A program made the position numbers and the translations under genes. A stretch of 64,000 bases of DNA from Alkalihalobacterium alkalinitrilicum (lineage in GTDB: Bacteria > Bacillota > Bacilli > Bacillales > Bacillaceae_F). Each line of letters begins with the position of its first letter. The first letter of the stretch is position 1. Below are positions 51,951 to 62,006 of the stretch, piece by piece. The DNA lies in the NCBI RefSeq assembly GCF_002019605.1, contig NZ_KV917368.1:2671517-2735516 (forward strand), read 5' to 3'. The notes below the pieces were generated by a model. That model saw only the letters and a program-made list of their open reading frames with translations. It did not search any database and was not told the origin of the DNA.

Positions 51951-52175
51951 TACTAACACCAACCATTAGCTTATAATTTAAATGATATATTAAGCTATTT
52001 ATTTTTATGAGCCTTAATATGAAGTTAAAACTTAACTAAGATGTGTCCATTGAACTTTACTAGCACCACTATTATCCACACCAATCTGTATTTTTTTATA
52101 CCATTGGCAAAATGTAATCATAATAGTTACTTTATAATAATGCTTAAAGTGAAAAAAATTGGAAAATAATTCAAA

Positions 52176-53477
52176 CTATGATTTTACTATTATCTTTCCA
52201 TTGTATAAGTTTTCTTTTATTTCATTTGCTAATTTTATTGCTTGTTGCATATCTTCATGTTGACTTGACCAGTGCCAGGTACCATATCTTCCAATACTAT
52301 ATATTCCAAATGATTTTAAATATTCTCTAATTTTTTCACTTGCCCTACTATTAGGAAGGCAATAATTATGCTCTAAATAAATGGGACGACTAGTTACTAT
52401 ATCTTCTTTTCCCCCTAAAAACCCAATTTCTATTAATTCTTCAATGACCCTAGGTACTAAATTTAATGCCTCTTCCTTATTTGTAAAAAATAATGGTGAA
52501 CATTCTACATACATAGAAACATAACCTTCTGGAGCTAGTAATGGCTGAATATTACTATAAAATCCAATACGATAAAAACTATAATCTAGACTTGGTATGT
52601 ACACCCAACTCTTATTAGAATGGAATGGCAAACGTTTTACTCCTAAATTTATTATAAAACCCCTACTAGACTTTAATTTGTTTGATAATTGCACAATTTC
52701 TGGATCTACATCCGATAGTATTTCTATTAAAGAAGGTAATGGCATTGTTGAAATTATTTTGTTCCAAGGAATTTCTTTATCATTAATTTCCATAACCTTT
52801 TTAAAAGGGTTAATTTGGTTTACTTTATTATTATAAGTAACACTTAAGCCTTTAGATAAAATTAAAGGGATACCTTTAGCACCAATATCTCCCTTAGGGT
52901 ATAGGAAATCACTGTTATAATCTTTTTCACCGTCTTTTACCCTGAAGTTTCTTACCTTTTCTAACCTTCCAACGTCAATTAATGACAAATCTCGAACTCC
53001 GAGCATCTTTATATTATAATCTCTAAAAAACCAATGATATAACGTTTCACCGTAAGATTTTACTAACATTTCGTTATAATTGTTAAAGGACTGATTATCA
53101 TTTTCTTCAATAAATTTAAAATCTTTTTCAATACGTTTGACTTGTTCTAAATTGGAATGGTTTTTATAGCTTTGTTGGATTGGAAAATCTAGAAATTGAT
53201 TTTCCAAATATACATATGCTAAGCGTTTATGTCTTTCAAGTGGTAAGCCCTTTAACAACTTCACTGTATCAGGTGCATTCTTATGATGAAACCAGTGTCC
53301 ACCTAGATCAAACCCAAATCTCCCCACATTAGTTTCAACTTTGTATGAAAGTGCTTTTCCACCTAATTTATCATGTGCTTCTAAAATATTAACCTCATTA
53401 CCAAAAACCTTTCCAAAAGTTAAGCCCGTTACACCTGCTCCGATTACATATGTCTTTTTATTCATACACACCTCCAC
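52176..53477 (-). CDS. FAD-dependent oxidoreductase or mutase in polysaccharide cluster
   Basis: The 433-residue flavoprotein begins with the Rossmann FAD motif VIGAGVTGLTFGKVFGNEVNILEAHDKLGGKA. It resembles UDP-galactopyranose-mutase-like and protoporphyrinogen-oxidase-like enzymes found in capsule clusters. Which reaction it performs cannot be decided; sugar-ring isomerisation is plausible from context. It lies 23 bp after the next upstream glycosyltransferase gene. Confidence 0.8.
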   Translation of the reverse strand: MEVCMNKKTYVIGAGVTGLTFGKVFGNEVNILEAHDKLGGKALSYKVETNVGRFGFDLGGHWFHHKNAPDTVKLLKGLPLERHKRLAYVYLENQFLDFPIQQSYKNHSNLEQVKRIEKDFKFIEENDNQSFNNYNEMLVKSYGETLYHWFFRDYNIKMLGVRDLSLIDVGRLEKVRNFRVKDGEKDYNSDFLYPKGDIGAKGIPLILSKGLSVTYNNKVNQINPFKKVMEINDKEIPWNKIISTMPLPSLIEILSDVDPEIVQLSNKLKSSRGFIINLGVKRLPFHSNKSWVYIPSLDYSFYRIGFYSNIQPLLAPEGYVSMYVECSPLFFTNKEEALNLVPRVIEELIEIGFLGGKEDIVTSRPIYLEHNYCLPNSRASEKIREYLKSFGIYSIGRYGTWHWSSQHEDMQQAIKLANEIKENLYNGKIIVKS

Positions 53478-53500
53478 CCACCTTAGCTTGCAGGATGAAT

Positions 53501-54613
53501 TTACCTTAATCCCATATTCTTTTTAATAACAGCATTAACTTTTCGAACATCATATTTTTCAACTGCTAGTTCTCTACTCTTAATACCCATTTCTCTAACC
53601 AAATTAGGGTATAATATAAACTTTTCCATTGCGTTTCCAAGTGCTTCAGCGTCTTTTATTGGTACTATAAAGCCATTTTCTTTATGTTTAACAGTTTCTT
53701 TGCAACCAGGTGCGTTCGTTGTTATTATAGGTAAACCCATTGCCATCGCTTCAAGGGTTGCTTTTGAAGTGCCTTCGCGGTAGGAAGGAAGAACAAATAC
53801 ACTAGATACTAAAAGGTAGGGGCGTACATCATTTGTTTCTCCTAGGTATTCTATAATTCCATCCTTAATCCATAAACTTATCTTTTCTATACTTATTGCA
53901 GTTGGATTTTCATCAAAAGGACCGAGAATTTTACAAATTACCGAAGGATATTTCCTTTTTAATTTTCTTGTTGCCTCAACAAACTCTTCTATTCCTTTAT
54001 CTTTTAATAATCTAGCAACTAATAAAAAAACAAGTTTACCTTCATAATTTGTTTTATGGTAAAATTTATCTACATTTACACCTGACCCATTAATAACTAT
54101 AGATTTACTGCTATTACCCACTAATTTTAATTGTTTAAAGACCGATAAATCATCATTGTTTTCAAAAAAGATAACTTTACTTCTGCTTAAAGCTAACTTA
54201 TACAAAACCCTTATAAGAGGGAACAATACTTTTCTTTTAAAGTTAGTACCAGTAAAAGCATAGCCCAGCCCTGTAATCGTTAGATTCACATTTGTTATTC
54301 TAAGAATACGAGCTACAATTGAGCCATACAATACTGGCTTAATGGCAAGACAAGTTAACACATCAGGCTTAATATCTTTTAGTGTCCTTATCATTTGAAT
54401 TATAGTGAAAATATCAATTACTGGATTTATTCCTGTGTTCCTTAAAGGGATTTCTTTATAGTAAACACCAATAGAATTTAATTCAGTATAACAACCCTCC
54501 TTAGGCCCAATTGCAATTACCTCATGTCCTTCTTGAACTAATGTCTCCAATAATTCCCAACGAAAATTAATATAAAATTTCGCATACGGAGCAATGAATA
54601 CAATTTTAGCCAT
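53501..54613 (-). CDS. Family 4-type glycosyltransferase (EpsD-like)
   Basis: The 370-residue GT-B transferase starts KIVFIAPYAKFYINFRWELLETLVQEGHEV and has the C-terminal donor motif VFVLPSYREGTSKATLEAMAMGLPIITTNAPGCKE. It is typical of the enzymes that add GlcNAc or GalNAc residues in exopolysaccharide pathways. It follows the WecA/TagO-type gene by 15 bp, which suggests it adds the second sugar. Confidence 0.9.
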   Translation of the reverse strand: MAKIVFIAPYAKFYINFRWELLETLVQEGHEVIAIGPKEGCYTELNSIGVYYKEIPLRNTGINPVIDIFTIIQMIRTLKDIKPDVLTCLAIKPVLYGSIVARILRITNVNLTITGLGYAFTGTNFKRKVLFPLIRVLYKLALSRSKVIFFENNDDLSVFKQLKLVGNSSKSIVINGSGVNVDKFYHKTNYEGKLVFLLVARLLKDKGIEEFVEATRKLKRKYPSVICKILGPFDENPTAISIEKISLWIKDGIIEYLGETNDVRPYLLVSSVFVLPSYREGTSKATLEAMAMGLPIITTNAPGCKETVKHKENGFIVPIKDAEALGNAMEKFILYPNLVREMGIKSRELAVEKYDVRKVNAVIKKNMGLR

Positions 54614-54628
54614 TGTTATATCTTCCTT

Positions 54629-55645
54629 TCAAATATCCATATCAACTTTAGCCAAGTACTTACCTATGAGTATAAACCCTAATAAAATTATCCCTATAAA
54701 ATAAAAGGCTAGTTCATTAAAGTAAAAAACAAATATGGAAATTATCCCTAATAATACGGTGAATAGATACGTAATTATTACCGTTCTCTTTACGCTTAAT
54801 CCTGATCTCACCATTCGTAAAGCAAAATGATCCTTACTCCCCTTGAATGGTGATTGGCCATTTTGAATACGTAATATAGATACAAAGATTGTTTCAAAAA
54901 TCGGTATTCCAAAAATAATAAAAATAATTAAGTGGAACTGTGGATCAGTATTTCCCTTGAACAATAGAATACTGATAGATGCTAATAAAAATCCTAAGAA
55001 TAGACTTCCGGTATCACCCATAAAGATTTTTGCTGGATTAAAGTTAAACTTTAAAAATCCTAGACACGAACCCGTCAAAGCTAAAAGTAGGATACTAGGA
55101 ACTATTGCATTTATTTGTAAAAACATTATAGATAAAACTAGTGATAAAATTACTATAATACCAGCTGCTAATCCATCCATAATATCAATTAAATTAAACG
55201 TATTAGTTATAAAGACAATCCATACAATTGTTATTAGAACATCAAGAATTTCAAAATTAGTAAAGCTAATTTTTATATCTGCTGAAATAACGACCAGCGC
55301 AGCTAAACTTTGAACACAGATTTTCCTAAAAGGTCCAATATTCATAATATCATCTATAAATCCTAAAATAATTATGATTATACAACCCATTAGAATAGTA
55401 TATATTTCTTTTTCTATAACAAGTTGGTGAATATGGGTAATTAAGAACAATGTAAATATGATTGAAAAGGCAATTGCCCCACCACCCAAATATGGTGTAA
55501 CCTTTTTATGAGTCTTTAAAACGTTGTCAGGTTTATCCACTATATTAAATATAAAAGCCACCCTTCTTGCAATTGGAGTAAATATTAACACTAAAATAAA
55601 ACTTATAATAAGTGCTAGTGCATACATGAACATATTAGTCTCCAT
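54629..55645 (-). CDS. WecA/TagO-type undecaprenyl-phosphate sugar-1-phosphate transferase
   Basis: The 338-residue membrane protein has about ten hydrophobic segments. Family motifs are PYLGGGAIAF, GFIDDIMNIGP, NTFNLIDIMDGLAAG and KIFMGDTGSLFLGF. Such enzymes start polysaccharide units by moving a HexNAc-1-phosphate onto undecaprenyl phosphate. Its place in the cluster suggests that it primes this exopolysaccharide rather than wall teichoic acid. In-frame start choices near 55645 differ by a few codons. Confidence 0.9.
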   Translation of the reverse strand: METNMFMYALALIISFILVLIFTPIARRVAFIFNIVDKPDNVLKTHKKVTPYLGGGAIAFSIIFTLFLITHIHQLVIEKEIYTILMGCIIIIILGFIDDIMNIGPFRKICVQSLAALVVISADIKISFTNFEILDVLITIVWIVFITNTFNLIDIMDGLAAGIIVILSLVLSIMFLQINAIVPSILLLALTGSCLGFLKFNFNPAKIFMGDTGSLFLGFLLASISILLFKGNTDPQFHLIIFIIFGIPIFETIFVSILRIQNGQSPFKGSKDHFALRMVRSGLSVKRTVIITYLFTVLLGIISIFVFYFNELAFYFIGIILLGFILIGKYLAKVDMDI

Positions 55646-55719
55646 ATTTTCCTATGTAAAAAACTAGTGATATCTATTATATTGTCTTTCCTCCTCAGCG
55701 CTTCTTTAATATACGCTTT

Positions 55720-56757
55720 TTATTTAAGTGCTTTATGTTTAACTTTTGTATCGAAACCATTTGGATTATATGATTGCCAACGCCATGCGTCTTTACACAT
55801 TTCTTCTATTCCTTTATGTGCAACCCATTTTAACTCTTTATTGGCTTTGGTAGGATTCGCATAGCTAGTTCCGATATCTCCAGGTCGCCTATCGACAATT
55901 TGATAAGGAATAGCTATTCCTGTCACCTTTTCAAATGCATTGATCATATCTAATACGCTATACCCTGTTCCAGTCCCTAAGTTATATGCTTTTACACCAG
56001 CAGTATTCAATACATTTTCAAGGGCTCTTATATGACCAATAGCTAGGTCAACCACATGAATATAATCCCTCACTCCTGTCCCATCATGAGTATCATAGTC
56101 ATTTCCAAACACTTTTAGTTCAGATAACTTTCCTACGGCTACTTGAGTAATAAAAGGCAAAAGATTATTTGGAATCCCACTCGGATCTTCCCCAATATAA
56201 CCACTTGGATGAGCACCTACTGGATTAAAATAGCGTAACAATGCAATACTCCAATTCTGATTAGAGACATACAAATCACGCAAAATCTCCTCAACCATTA
56301 ATTTCGTTCTTCCATATGGATTTGTCGTCTGTAAAGGGATCTCTTCTGAAAACGGAACATCTTCTTGTAAACCATAAACCGTTGCCGATGAACTAAAAAC
56401 CATACGATTGACGCCAAACGCTTGCATTACTTCACATAAGTTAAGTGTCCCTGTAATATTGTTATGATAGTATTTTAGAGGAATAGAAACTGACTCTCCA
56501 ACTGCCTTCAAACCCGCAAAATGAATAACAGCGTCAATTCGATGATTAGAGAATACTTGATATAATGCCACCTTATCTAGTAGATCTACATTGTAAAATT
56601 CTAACTCCTTTCCAGTAATCTCTTTAACTCGTTCTAATGCAACTAGCTTACTATTGGATAAATTATCAACAACAATAATCTTATATCCAGCGTTAAGTAG
56701 CTCTACGCATGTATGGGACCCAATATATCCTGCTCCACCTGTTACTAAAACCTTCAT
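55720..56757 (-). CDS. galE: UDP-glucose 4-epimerase
   Basis: From ATG 56757 ([20 protein letters not shown], behind AAAGGGGTAAC) the enzyme has 345 residues. It has the NAD motif GGAGYIGS, the catalytic YGRTK ([14 protein letters not shown]) and the substrate block [12 protein letters not shown]. It interconverts UDP-glucose and UDP-galactose or their N-acetyl forms to feed the glycosyltransferases. An upstream in-frame start exists but lacks a ribosome site. Confidence 0.94.
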   Translation of the reverse strand: MKVLVTGGAGYIGSHTCVELLNAGYKIIVVDNLSNSKLVALERVKEITGKELEFYNVDLLDKVALYQVFSNHRIDAVIHFAGLKAVGESVSIPLKYYHNNITGTLNLCEVMQAFGVNRMVFSSSATVYGLQEDVPFSEEIPLQTTNPYGRTKLMVEEILRDLYVSNQNWSIALLRYFNPVGAHPSGYIGEDPSGIPNNLLPFITQVAVGKLSELKVFGNDYDTHDGTGVRDYIHVVDLAIGHIRALENVLNTAGVKAYNLGTGTGYSVLDMINAFEKVTGIAIPYQIVDRRPGDIGTSYANPTKANKELKWVAHKGIEEMCKDAWRWQSYNPNGFDTKVKHKALK

Positions 56758-56850
56758 AAATGTTACCCCTTTTCTATTTTTTATTTTTTGTGAACAAAAT
56801 AAAAACACCTCAAAAATTGATAAGATGTTTCTAGATTAGTTAAGTGATTA

Positions 56851-57926
56851 TTAACCAACATTCCGTTGATTTTGATTTTGTCTTAGTGGTACTTTACTTT
56901 CAAAAAGTTTTATTAGTGGTCTATACATTGCGTTAATAATATAGGATGAAATAATGCATAATATCAATAACCATACAAAGATTAAGATTGGATATCTAGG
57001 AGCAAAAGTTAAACTTGTGAAAATGGTTTCATAAAAGAACATATGGGTTAACCAGATATTTGTTGAATGATTGGCAAAATAAACCAGAACCTTCTCAACC
57101 CAAATACTTTTATTCATAATTACAAACATAAATATGAGTGAAACGCCAGTAATAGGAGCGATAATTGCAGATTCATAAAAACTGTGTAAAATAACTAAAG
57201 ATATAATCCCCCCGTAACATAACGTATTTTTAAAGGATACATTATTTAACCTATGAACAGTCTTAGAAAAAACTTTCTCTTTTGCAAATATAGTTCCTAC
57301 TATAAATGAAAATTGTGAGGTACCAAATAACACTATGGTTTTTACTATCGTTAAAACAACAAAGTTATCACCAAAATCAATAACATATTTCCAACGTTGG
57401 ATCTAACTAAATAAATAGCTCCTGAAAATAATAGTAAAATAGTCCAGCTATATTTATTGACAACTTTAATTAAAAGTGGGGATAGTAACACTATGATTAT
57501 ATATATTTGTAAAAACCACCATGCACCATTATAAGAGTTTGTAATCACAAAAAAGTCAAGTGAAAATTTACTTAAACTTCCTGGAAAACTATCACCTTTT
57601 CCTACTATAAAACCAATTGAAACAAAAAGAAAAAGTACAATCCAATAATTAATTAATAGTTTAAATATACGACTTACATTTTTATTAAGTACTGACCCTT
57701 TATTTTTATTAATAAAAATAAAGAAAGCATAACCAGTTAAGAATAAATAGATCGGCCTACAAGCATCTCCAAATAAACCAATATAATAAACCAATGGAAC
57801 TTCATTAATCATTGGATAAGTTTCATATAGTCCATTAACATCTTTCCTTGTAAAAAGATGGAGCAATACCATTAATAATATAGCAACTCCTTTGAGCATT
57901 TTTGAATCACTTCTTGAAAGTTCCAT
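56851..57926 (-). pseudogene. Acyltransferase-3 family membrane protein, frameshifted
   Basis: Two consecutive frames form one acyltransferase. The first (57926-57351) reads MELSRSDSKMLKGVAILLMVLLHLF, the typical start of sugar O-acetyltransferases, and ends prematurely at LLLILVITLLF. The second frame continues GDNFVVLTIVKTIVLFGTS and further helices (NHSTNIWLTHMFFYE). One extra T in the T4 run at 57373-57376 (minus strand) would join them as LLIFGDNF. It probably O-acetylated the exopolysaccharide when intact. Confidence 0.82.
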
Positions 57927-58039
57927 AGTAAATCCTCACGCTTCCTTATTTTTACTTAATACCAGAGTTTTTTTTAGATATAATTAGGATTCAAAAGATA
58001 CAACCACTCCAATGTCTCTTTTTTAAGCATCAAAGCATC

Positions 58040-58068
58040 AAAAAAGCCTCTATAAAAAGAGGCTTTAT
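58040..58068 (-). terminator. Terminator after the ABC transporter gene
   Basis: On the minus strand AAAGCCTC and GAGGCTTT form a stem around TTTTTATA and are followed by TTTGATGC. It splits the exopolysaccharide cluster into at least two transcription units. Confidence 0.82.
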
Positions 58069-58081
58069 ACTTTTAACATAA

Positions 58082-59875
58082 TTACAATATTGCTTTTTCT
58101 GAATTATTTTCTATTGAAACAAGTCTTCCTTTACTCATTTTAAAGACAGTATTACAATTTTCGATCGTACTTAATCGATGTGCGATAATAATTAATGTTT
58201 TCTCTCCTTTTAATCCATCTATTGCCTTCATGATTTCCTTTTCTGTTTCATTATCTAGTGCAGAAGTAGCTTCATCCATAAATAAGATTTCTGGATTGTG
58301 GTACAATGCTCTAGCAATTCCGATTCGTTGGCGTTGTCCTCCCGAAAGTCTTACTCCTCTTTCACCGACATGGGTATCTAATTGGTCTGGTAAGGACAAT
58401 ACAAACTCTTTTAAATGTGCTTGTTCCAATGCATCCCAAACCTGCTCATCGTCGATACTCTCCATGTTAATTCCAAATGCAACATTACCACGGATAGTAT
58501 CATCTGTTAAAAAAATATTTTGTGGGATATAGCCTATTTTTCGCTTCCATAGTTCACCATAACTATTTAATGGTTTATTATCAACAAATACCTTTCCTTT
58601 TTCTGGTTCATACAACCCTAGAATTATATCGACAATAGTTGTCTTTCCAGCACCTGACTCACCGATAAAAGCTACTGAATGTCCAATTGGAACACTTAAT
58701 GAGACGTCATTTACTGAATATTCATTTTGATTCGGATAGCGAAATGAAACATTAACTAATTGAATAGATTTATTAAAATATCTATTTCCATTCTTATTAT
58801 TAACAATTTCATTACTAGATATTTCTGACTCTTCTTCATGTTCTATGCCAGTATTTATTATTAAATCATTATAAACAACCTTCAAGGCTGGTTGGTTATA
58901 TTTAATAGTAGTAATCATTGTGATAATACGGTTAATAGAAGGCATTAATCGAAATGCAGCCATTGCAAATAGTGCCATAGTTGAAACTATTTGGGCTGTA
59001 GTCGTTCCCTGAAATATTATTACAATCATCGTAATAAATATTATTGATACAAGTATAGTTTCAATAAATAATCTAGGTATCTGTTCTAGCATTTTCATAT
59101 AAGAGTTATTTTTAGCTTGTATTTTACTTTTGTTTGTATAGGAATTAATAAAATAATTTTCTCTGCCAGAAACTTTTACTTCTTTACTTGCTCCTAATCC
59201 TTGATTAACCCATTTAATCATAGCTCCGCCAACTTTTTGTTGCTCAATTCCCAAACTATTTATTTTATTCCGAAATACTTTAAAAAATAATACAACACTT
59301 AATATCAGTAAAAAAGAAGCTGTTAGAGTAGCTATAGGTGCAGCTATTAATAATAGAGTTAATATACAAATTACCACAAGGATTTCTGTAAGAAGGTGAA
59401 AACTAGATAAGATTATACCTTGAAAAATTTTTGGAACTTCTCCATTAACATTCCTTAGTAGATCCGCTGAATTTCTTTCTAAATGAAAAGTATAGGGTTT
59501 AGTTAAATAAGCTGCAAATAATTTTTTAGACAGCTTAACCTGTTGCTTAAATATAATTCTAAATTGGATATAATAAAATAATAATAAATATAGATTTTTT
59601 ATGACAAAAATAGATAACAACACTATAACAGAAAATATTATAAAAGAAGCTGGGGACTGAAAATTAAGAGTTTCGTATAAATATAAGAGAATAGTTTGTT
59701 CATAGATAATTTCGGGATTAGTAATAATCCCAACAAACGGAACAATCATTCCTATACCTAGAGTTTCAAATATAGCTGCTATTATCATTAATGCAAATAA
59801 CATTATAAATTGTTTTTTTTCTTTTTTATTAAATAATACTATTAATTTTTTTATTGTCTCCCTCACTTTAGCCAC
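58082..59875 (-). CDS. ABC transporter, lipid-linked oligosaccharide flippase type
   Basis: The 597-residue half-transporter has six hydrophobic segments up to residue 320 and an ATPase domain with Walker A GESGAGKTT, signature LSGGQRQRIGIARALY and Walker B ILFMDEATSALD. Context in a polysaccharide cluster suggests a PglK-like flippase for lipid-linked sugar units. It is not closely similar to the lasso exporter in the membrane part. Substrate cannot be proven from sequence. Confidence 0.86.
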   Translation of the reverse strand: MAKVRETIKKLIVLFNKKEKKQFIMLFALMIIAAIFETLGIGMIVPFVGIITNPEIIYEQTILLYLYETLNFQSPASFIIFSVIVLLSIFVIKNLYLLLFYYIQFRIIFKQQVKLSKKLFAAYLTKPYTFHLERNSADLLRNVNGEVPKIFQGIILSSFHLLTEILVVICILTLLLIAAPIATLTASFLLILSVVLFFKVFRNKINSLGIEQQKVGGAMIKWVNQGLGASKEVKVSGRENYFINSYTNKSKIQAKNNSYMKMLEQIPRLFIETILVSIIFITMIVIIFQGTTTAQIVSTMALFAMAAFRLMPSINRIITMITTIKYNQPALKVVYNDLIINTGIEHEEESEISSNEIVNNKNGNRYFNKSIQLVNVSFRYPNQNEYSVNDVSLSVPIGHSVAFIGESGAGKTTIVDIILGLYEPEKGKVFVDNKPLNSYGELWKRKIGYIPQNIFLTDDTIRGNVAFGINMESIDDEQVWDALEQAHLKEFVLSLPDQLDTHVGERGVRLSGGQRQRIGIARALYHNPEILFMDEATSALDNETEKEIMKAIDGLKGEKTLIIIAHRLSTIENCNTVFKMSKGRLVSIENNSEKAIL

Positions 59876-59895
59876 ACCTTTATAATCTAAAATTA

Positions 59896-60758
59896 TTATA
59901 ACAAACCCAACTTCTTAGCTTTACGTGTTCCATTATCTTTAAAATAGCTTAAGAAAATCTGTTCAGCCAATTGCTCACTGAATACCCTATTTCTAACTTG
60001 CGGAAAGTTCTTTAAGTCATTAAAATCTAGCACTCTTGGAAAATTTGGTTCGAACACAACAGGTATCTTAGTTTTATTCATCGCACACAAAACCGCTGTT
60101 CTATGGATTCCATTGGTTATTAAAAAGCGATAATCATCATTATATTTAATAAAGTGTCCTTTAATGTGACCATTGTAATCATTAGGATTATATCCATTCT
60201 TGTCTATGGATAAAAAGACTTTCTTCAACCTTTGTAACTCTAATTCACCCTTTATTTTGGACACCGGTCCATAATGTTGTATACCATGTTTTCTAGCTAA
60301 TCCATGTTCATGAGCTTGTTCTAACTTAACTATTTTTCTAGTATCACTCCAAGGACTGTTATTATTATATTGATTAATATTCTGTTTCAATAGGATCTTA
60401 TCTTGATAGCTAATATTTCTAGGACGGTTTACTACAAAATAAAAATCATAAAATGTATTTGGCTGATAGTTTTCATAGTAATGTTCCAAAATACTTCCGT
60501 TATAAACTACCTCTGGATTTCTAATGATTTCCTCTACCATCTTTGTATGATAATGCCAATTGTTTTTACTAAAGAAAAACTGGTTTGCTGTAAAAGTTAT
60601 ATTAGCATCTACTTCAAAATAAACATCACTTCTTGTATAAATAGCTTCACTATAATCTACTAACTTTAAGTGTTTTTTTTGTTATTAGCCCTGATTGAGT
60701 AGATATTATATCCCAAATAGTTTAATCCTTTTTGTATTGCATCCCTAATAATATTCAA
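59896..60758 (-). pseudogene. Uncharacterised polysaccharide-cluster protein, shifted at an A8 tract
   Basis: A TTG start at 60758 behind GGAGGAGAAAG opens a frame (NIIRDAIQKGLNYLGYNIYSI) that stops just after a run of eight A (plus-strand T at 60673-60680). With nine A the reading would continue HLKLVDYSEAIYTRSDVYF into the long open frame that contains MVEEIIRNPEVVYNG and ITNGIHRTAVLCAMNKTKIPV. The longest intact frame (59896-60540) encodes 214 residues. The block around HGLARKHGIQHYGPV is protein-like, but I do not recognise a function; a ParB/sulfiredoxin-like fold is a guess. Confidence 0.7.
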
Positions 60759-60813
60759 TTTCTTTCTCCTCCATTTTTTCATAAAAAAAGATGGAAGGCT
60801 TGAAATGACTATA

Positions 60814-61992
60814 TTATTTATTTTTGTAGCAACTTATTACTCTAATACAAAACCCTTGTGTAAAAGGCAGTATATTAAATAATGAAGAATATACTCCAAT
60901 ATCTTTGGTATCTCCTTGTGAAAAATCAATTGATCCATCTCTCCTAGTTACATTCATCAAGTATTCAATAGATTTTTCAATACTTCCTAAGCATTCTTTT
61001 GAAACACTTTCTATTCTTGCTGCCCTTAATAAAAACCAAGTTAAAGTTGCTGTTGTTGATGAATCGGCTCTACTCTCATCCCTTGTTACAGTCCAATTCC
61101 AATTTCCATCCCTTTGTTGAAAACTAATTATTGCTTTCGTAAAACTTAATACTTTCTCTTCTAGAACATGCTTATAATAATGCCTATGAGGTAACTCTTC
61201 CCATGCATCGATTAATCCAATTGCATACCAGCCAAGACCTCTTCCCCAACCATATAAACCAAGAGGAGCTTTATTGTTAACTTTATAGGCATGACAGGGA
61301 ATAAAGTGTTCTTTTAACATACCCCATTGTTCATATTCTTTAATTTGCTTCACAGCCAAATCAATGCATTCTTCTTTTTGATATTTCAAACCATAAGCCA
61401 CTAAAAAAGGACATATGAAACCTACCGTATCTACATATCTGTAGTCCATCATAGATTTCCTATATCCTACTGTTCCATCTTCACCTATATGTTCTTTAAT
61501 CATTTCCCATGTGTAATCTAAGGCTTTTTTATATTTATCAGAATCTATAAATTCTAATTTCATTATGGCATAGGCAAGTATAGCTCCATCGACATGGACT
61601 GGTTTATCGATCCATTGGCCAGTGTCATCAAATTTTCTCTCCAGATACTTTAATATTTCTTTTTTTATTTTACTTTCATCTTCATATTTTAGCTTTTCTG
61701 AAAGGCCTAATAACAAAGATGCTTCTTGCCAATGTTGTATAGCACTTTTTGTATAGTTTCCTTGTAACATATCAATTACTACTAATCGAGTGTTATCTGT
61801 TACCTTAATTTTTGGAGTTTTGTTTAACCAATTAACACCTACATCAGTAATTGACTGCCCCCATTTATCTTTGTCTTCGTATCTTCCTATATGGATTCTA
61901 CTTAACCAATCTTTTAAAATAGGTATTACATCGATTAATATAAGTACTATAATAATACTAAGTAATATAACCATTATTACTTGTTGAATCAT
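60814..61992 (-). CDS. GH88/GH105-like glycoside hydrolase, membrane-anchored
   Basis: The 392-residue protein has one N-terminal membrane segment (MIQQVIMVILLSIIIVLILI) and an alpha/alpha-barrel domain with the unsaturated-uronyl-hydrolase type motifs YGWGRGLGWYAIGLIDAWEEL and ADSSTTATLTWFLLRAA. Relatives remove unsaturated uronic acids left by polysaccharide lyases. Within this cluster it may trim or recycle the exopolymer. The catalytic aspartates cannot be named with certainty. Confidence 0.78.
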   Translation of the reverse strand: MIQQVIMVILLSIIIVLILIDVIPILKDWLSRIHIGRYEDKDKWGQSITDVGVNWLNKTPKIKVTDNTRLVVIDMLQGNYTKSAIQHWQEASLLLGLSEKLKYEDESKIKKEILKYLERKFDDTGQWIDKPVHVDGAILAYAIMKLEFIDSDKYKKALDYTWEMIKEHIGEDGTVGYRKSMMDYRYVDTVGFICPFLVAYGLKYQKEECIDLAVKQIKEYEQWGMLKEHFIPCHAYKVNNKAPLGLYGWGRGLGWYAIGLIDAWEELPHRHYYKHVLEEKVLSFTKAIISFQQRDGNWNWTVTRDESRADSSTTATLTWFLLRAARIESVSKECLGSIEKSIEYLMNVTRRDGSIDFSQGDTKDIGVYSSLFNILPFTQGFCIRVISCYKNK

Positions 61993-62006
61993 TTTAATAT
62001 CCCTTT

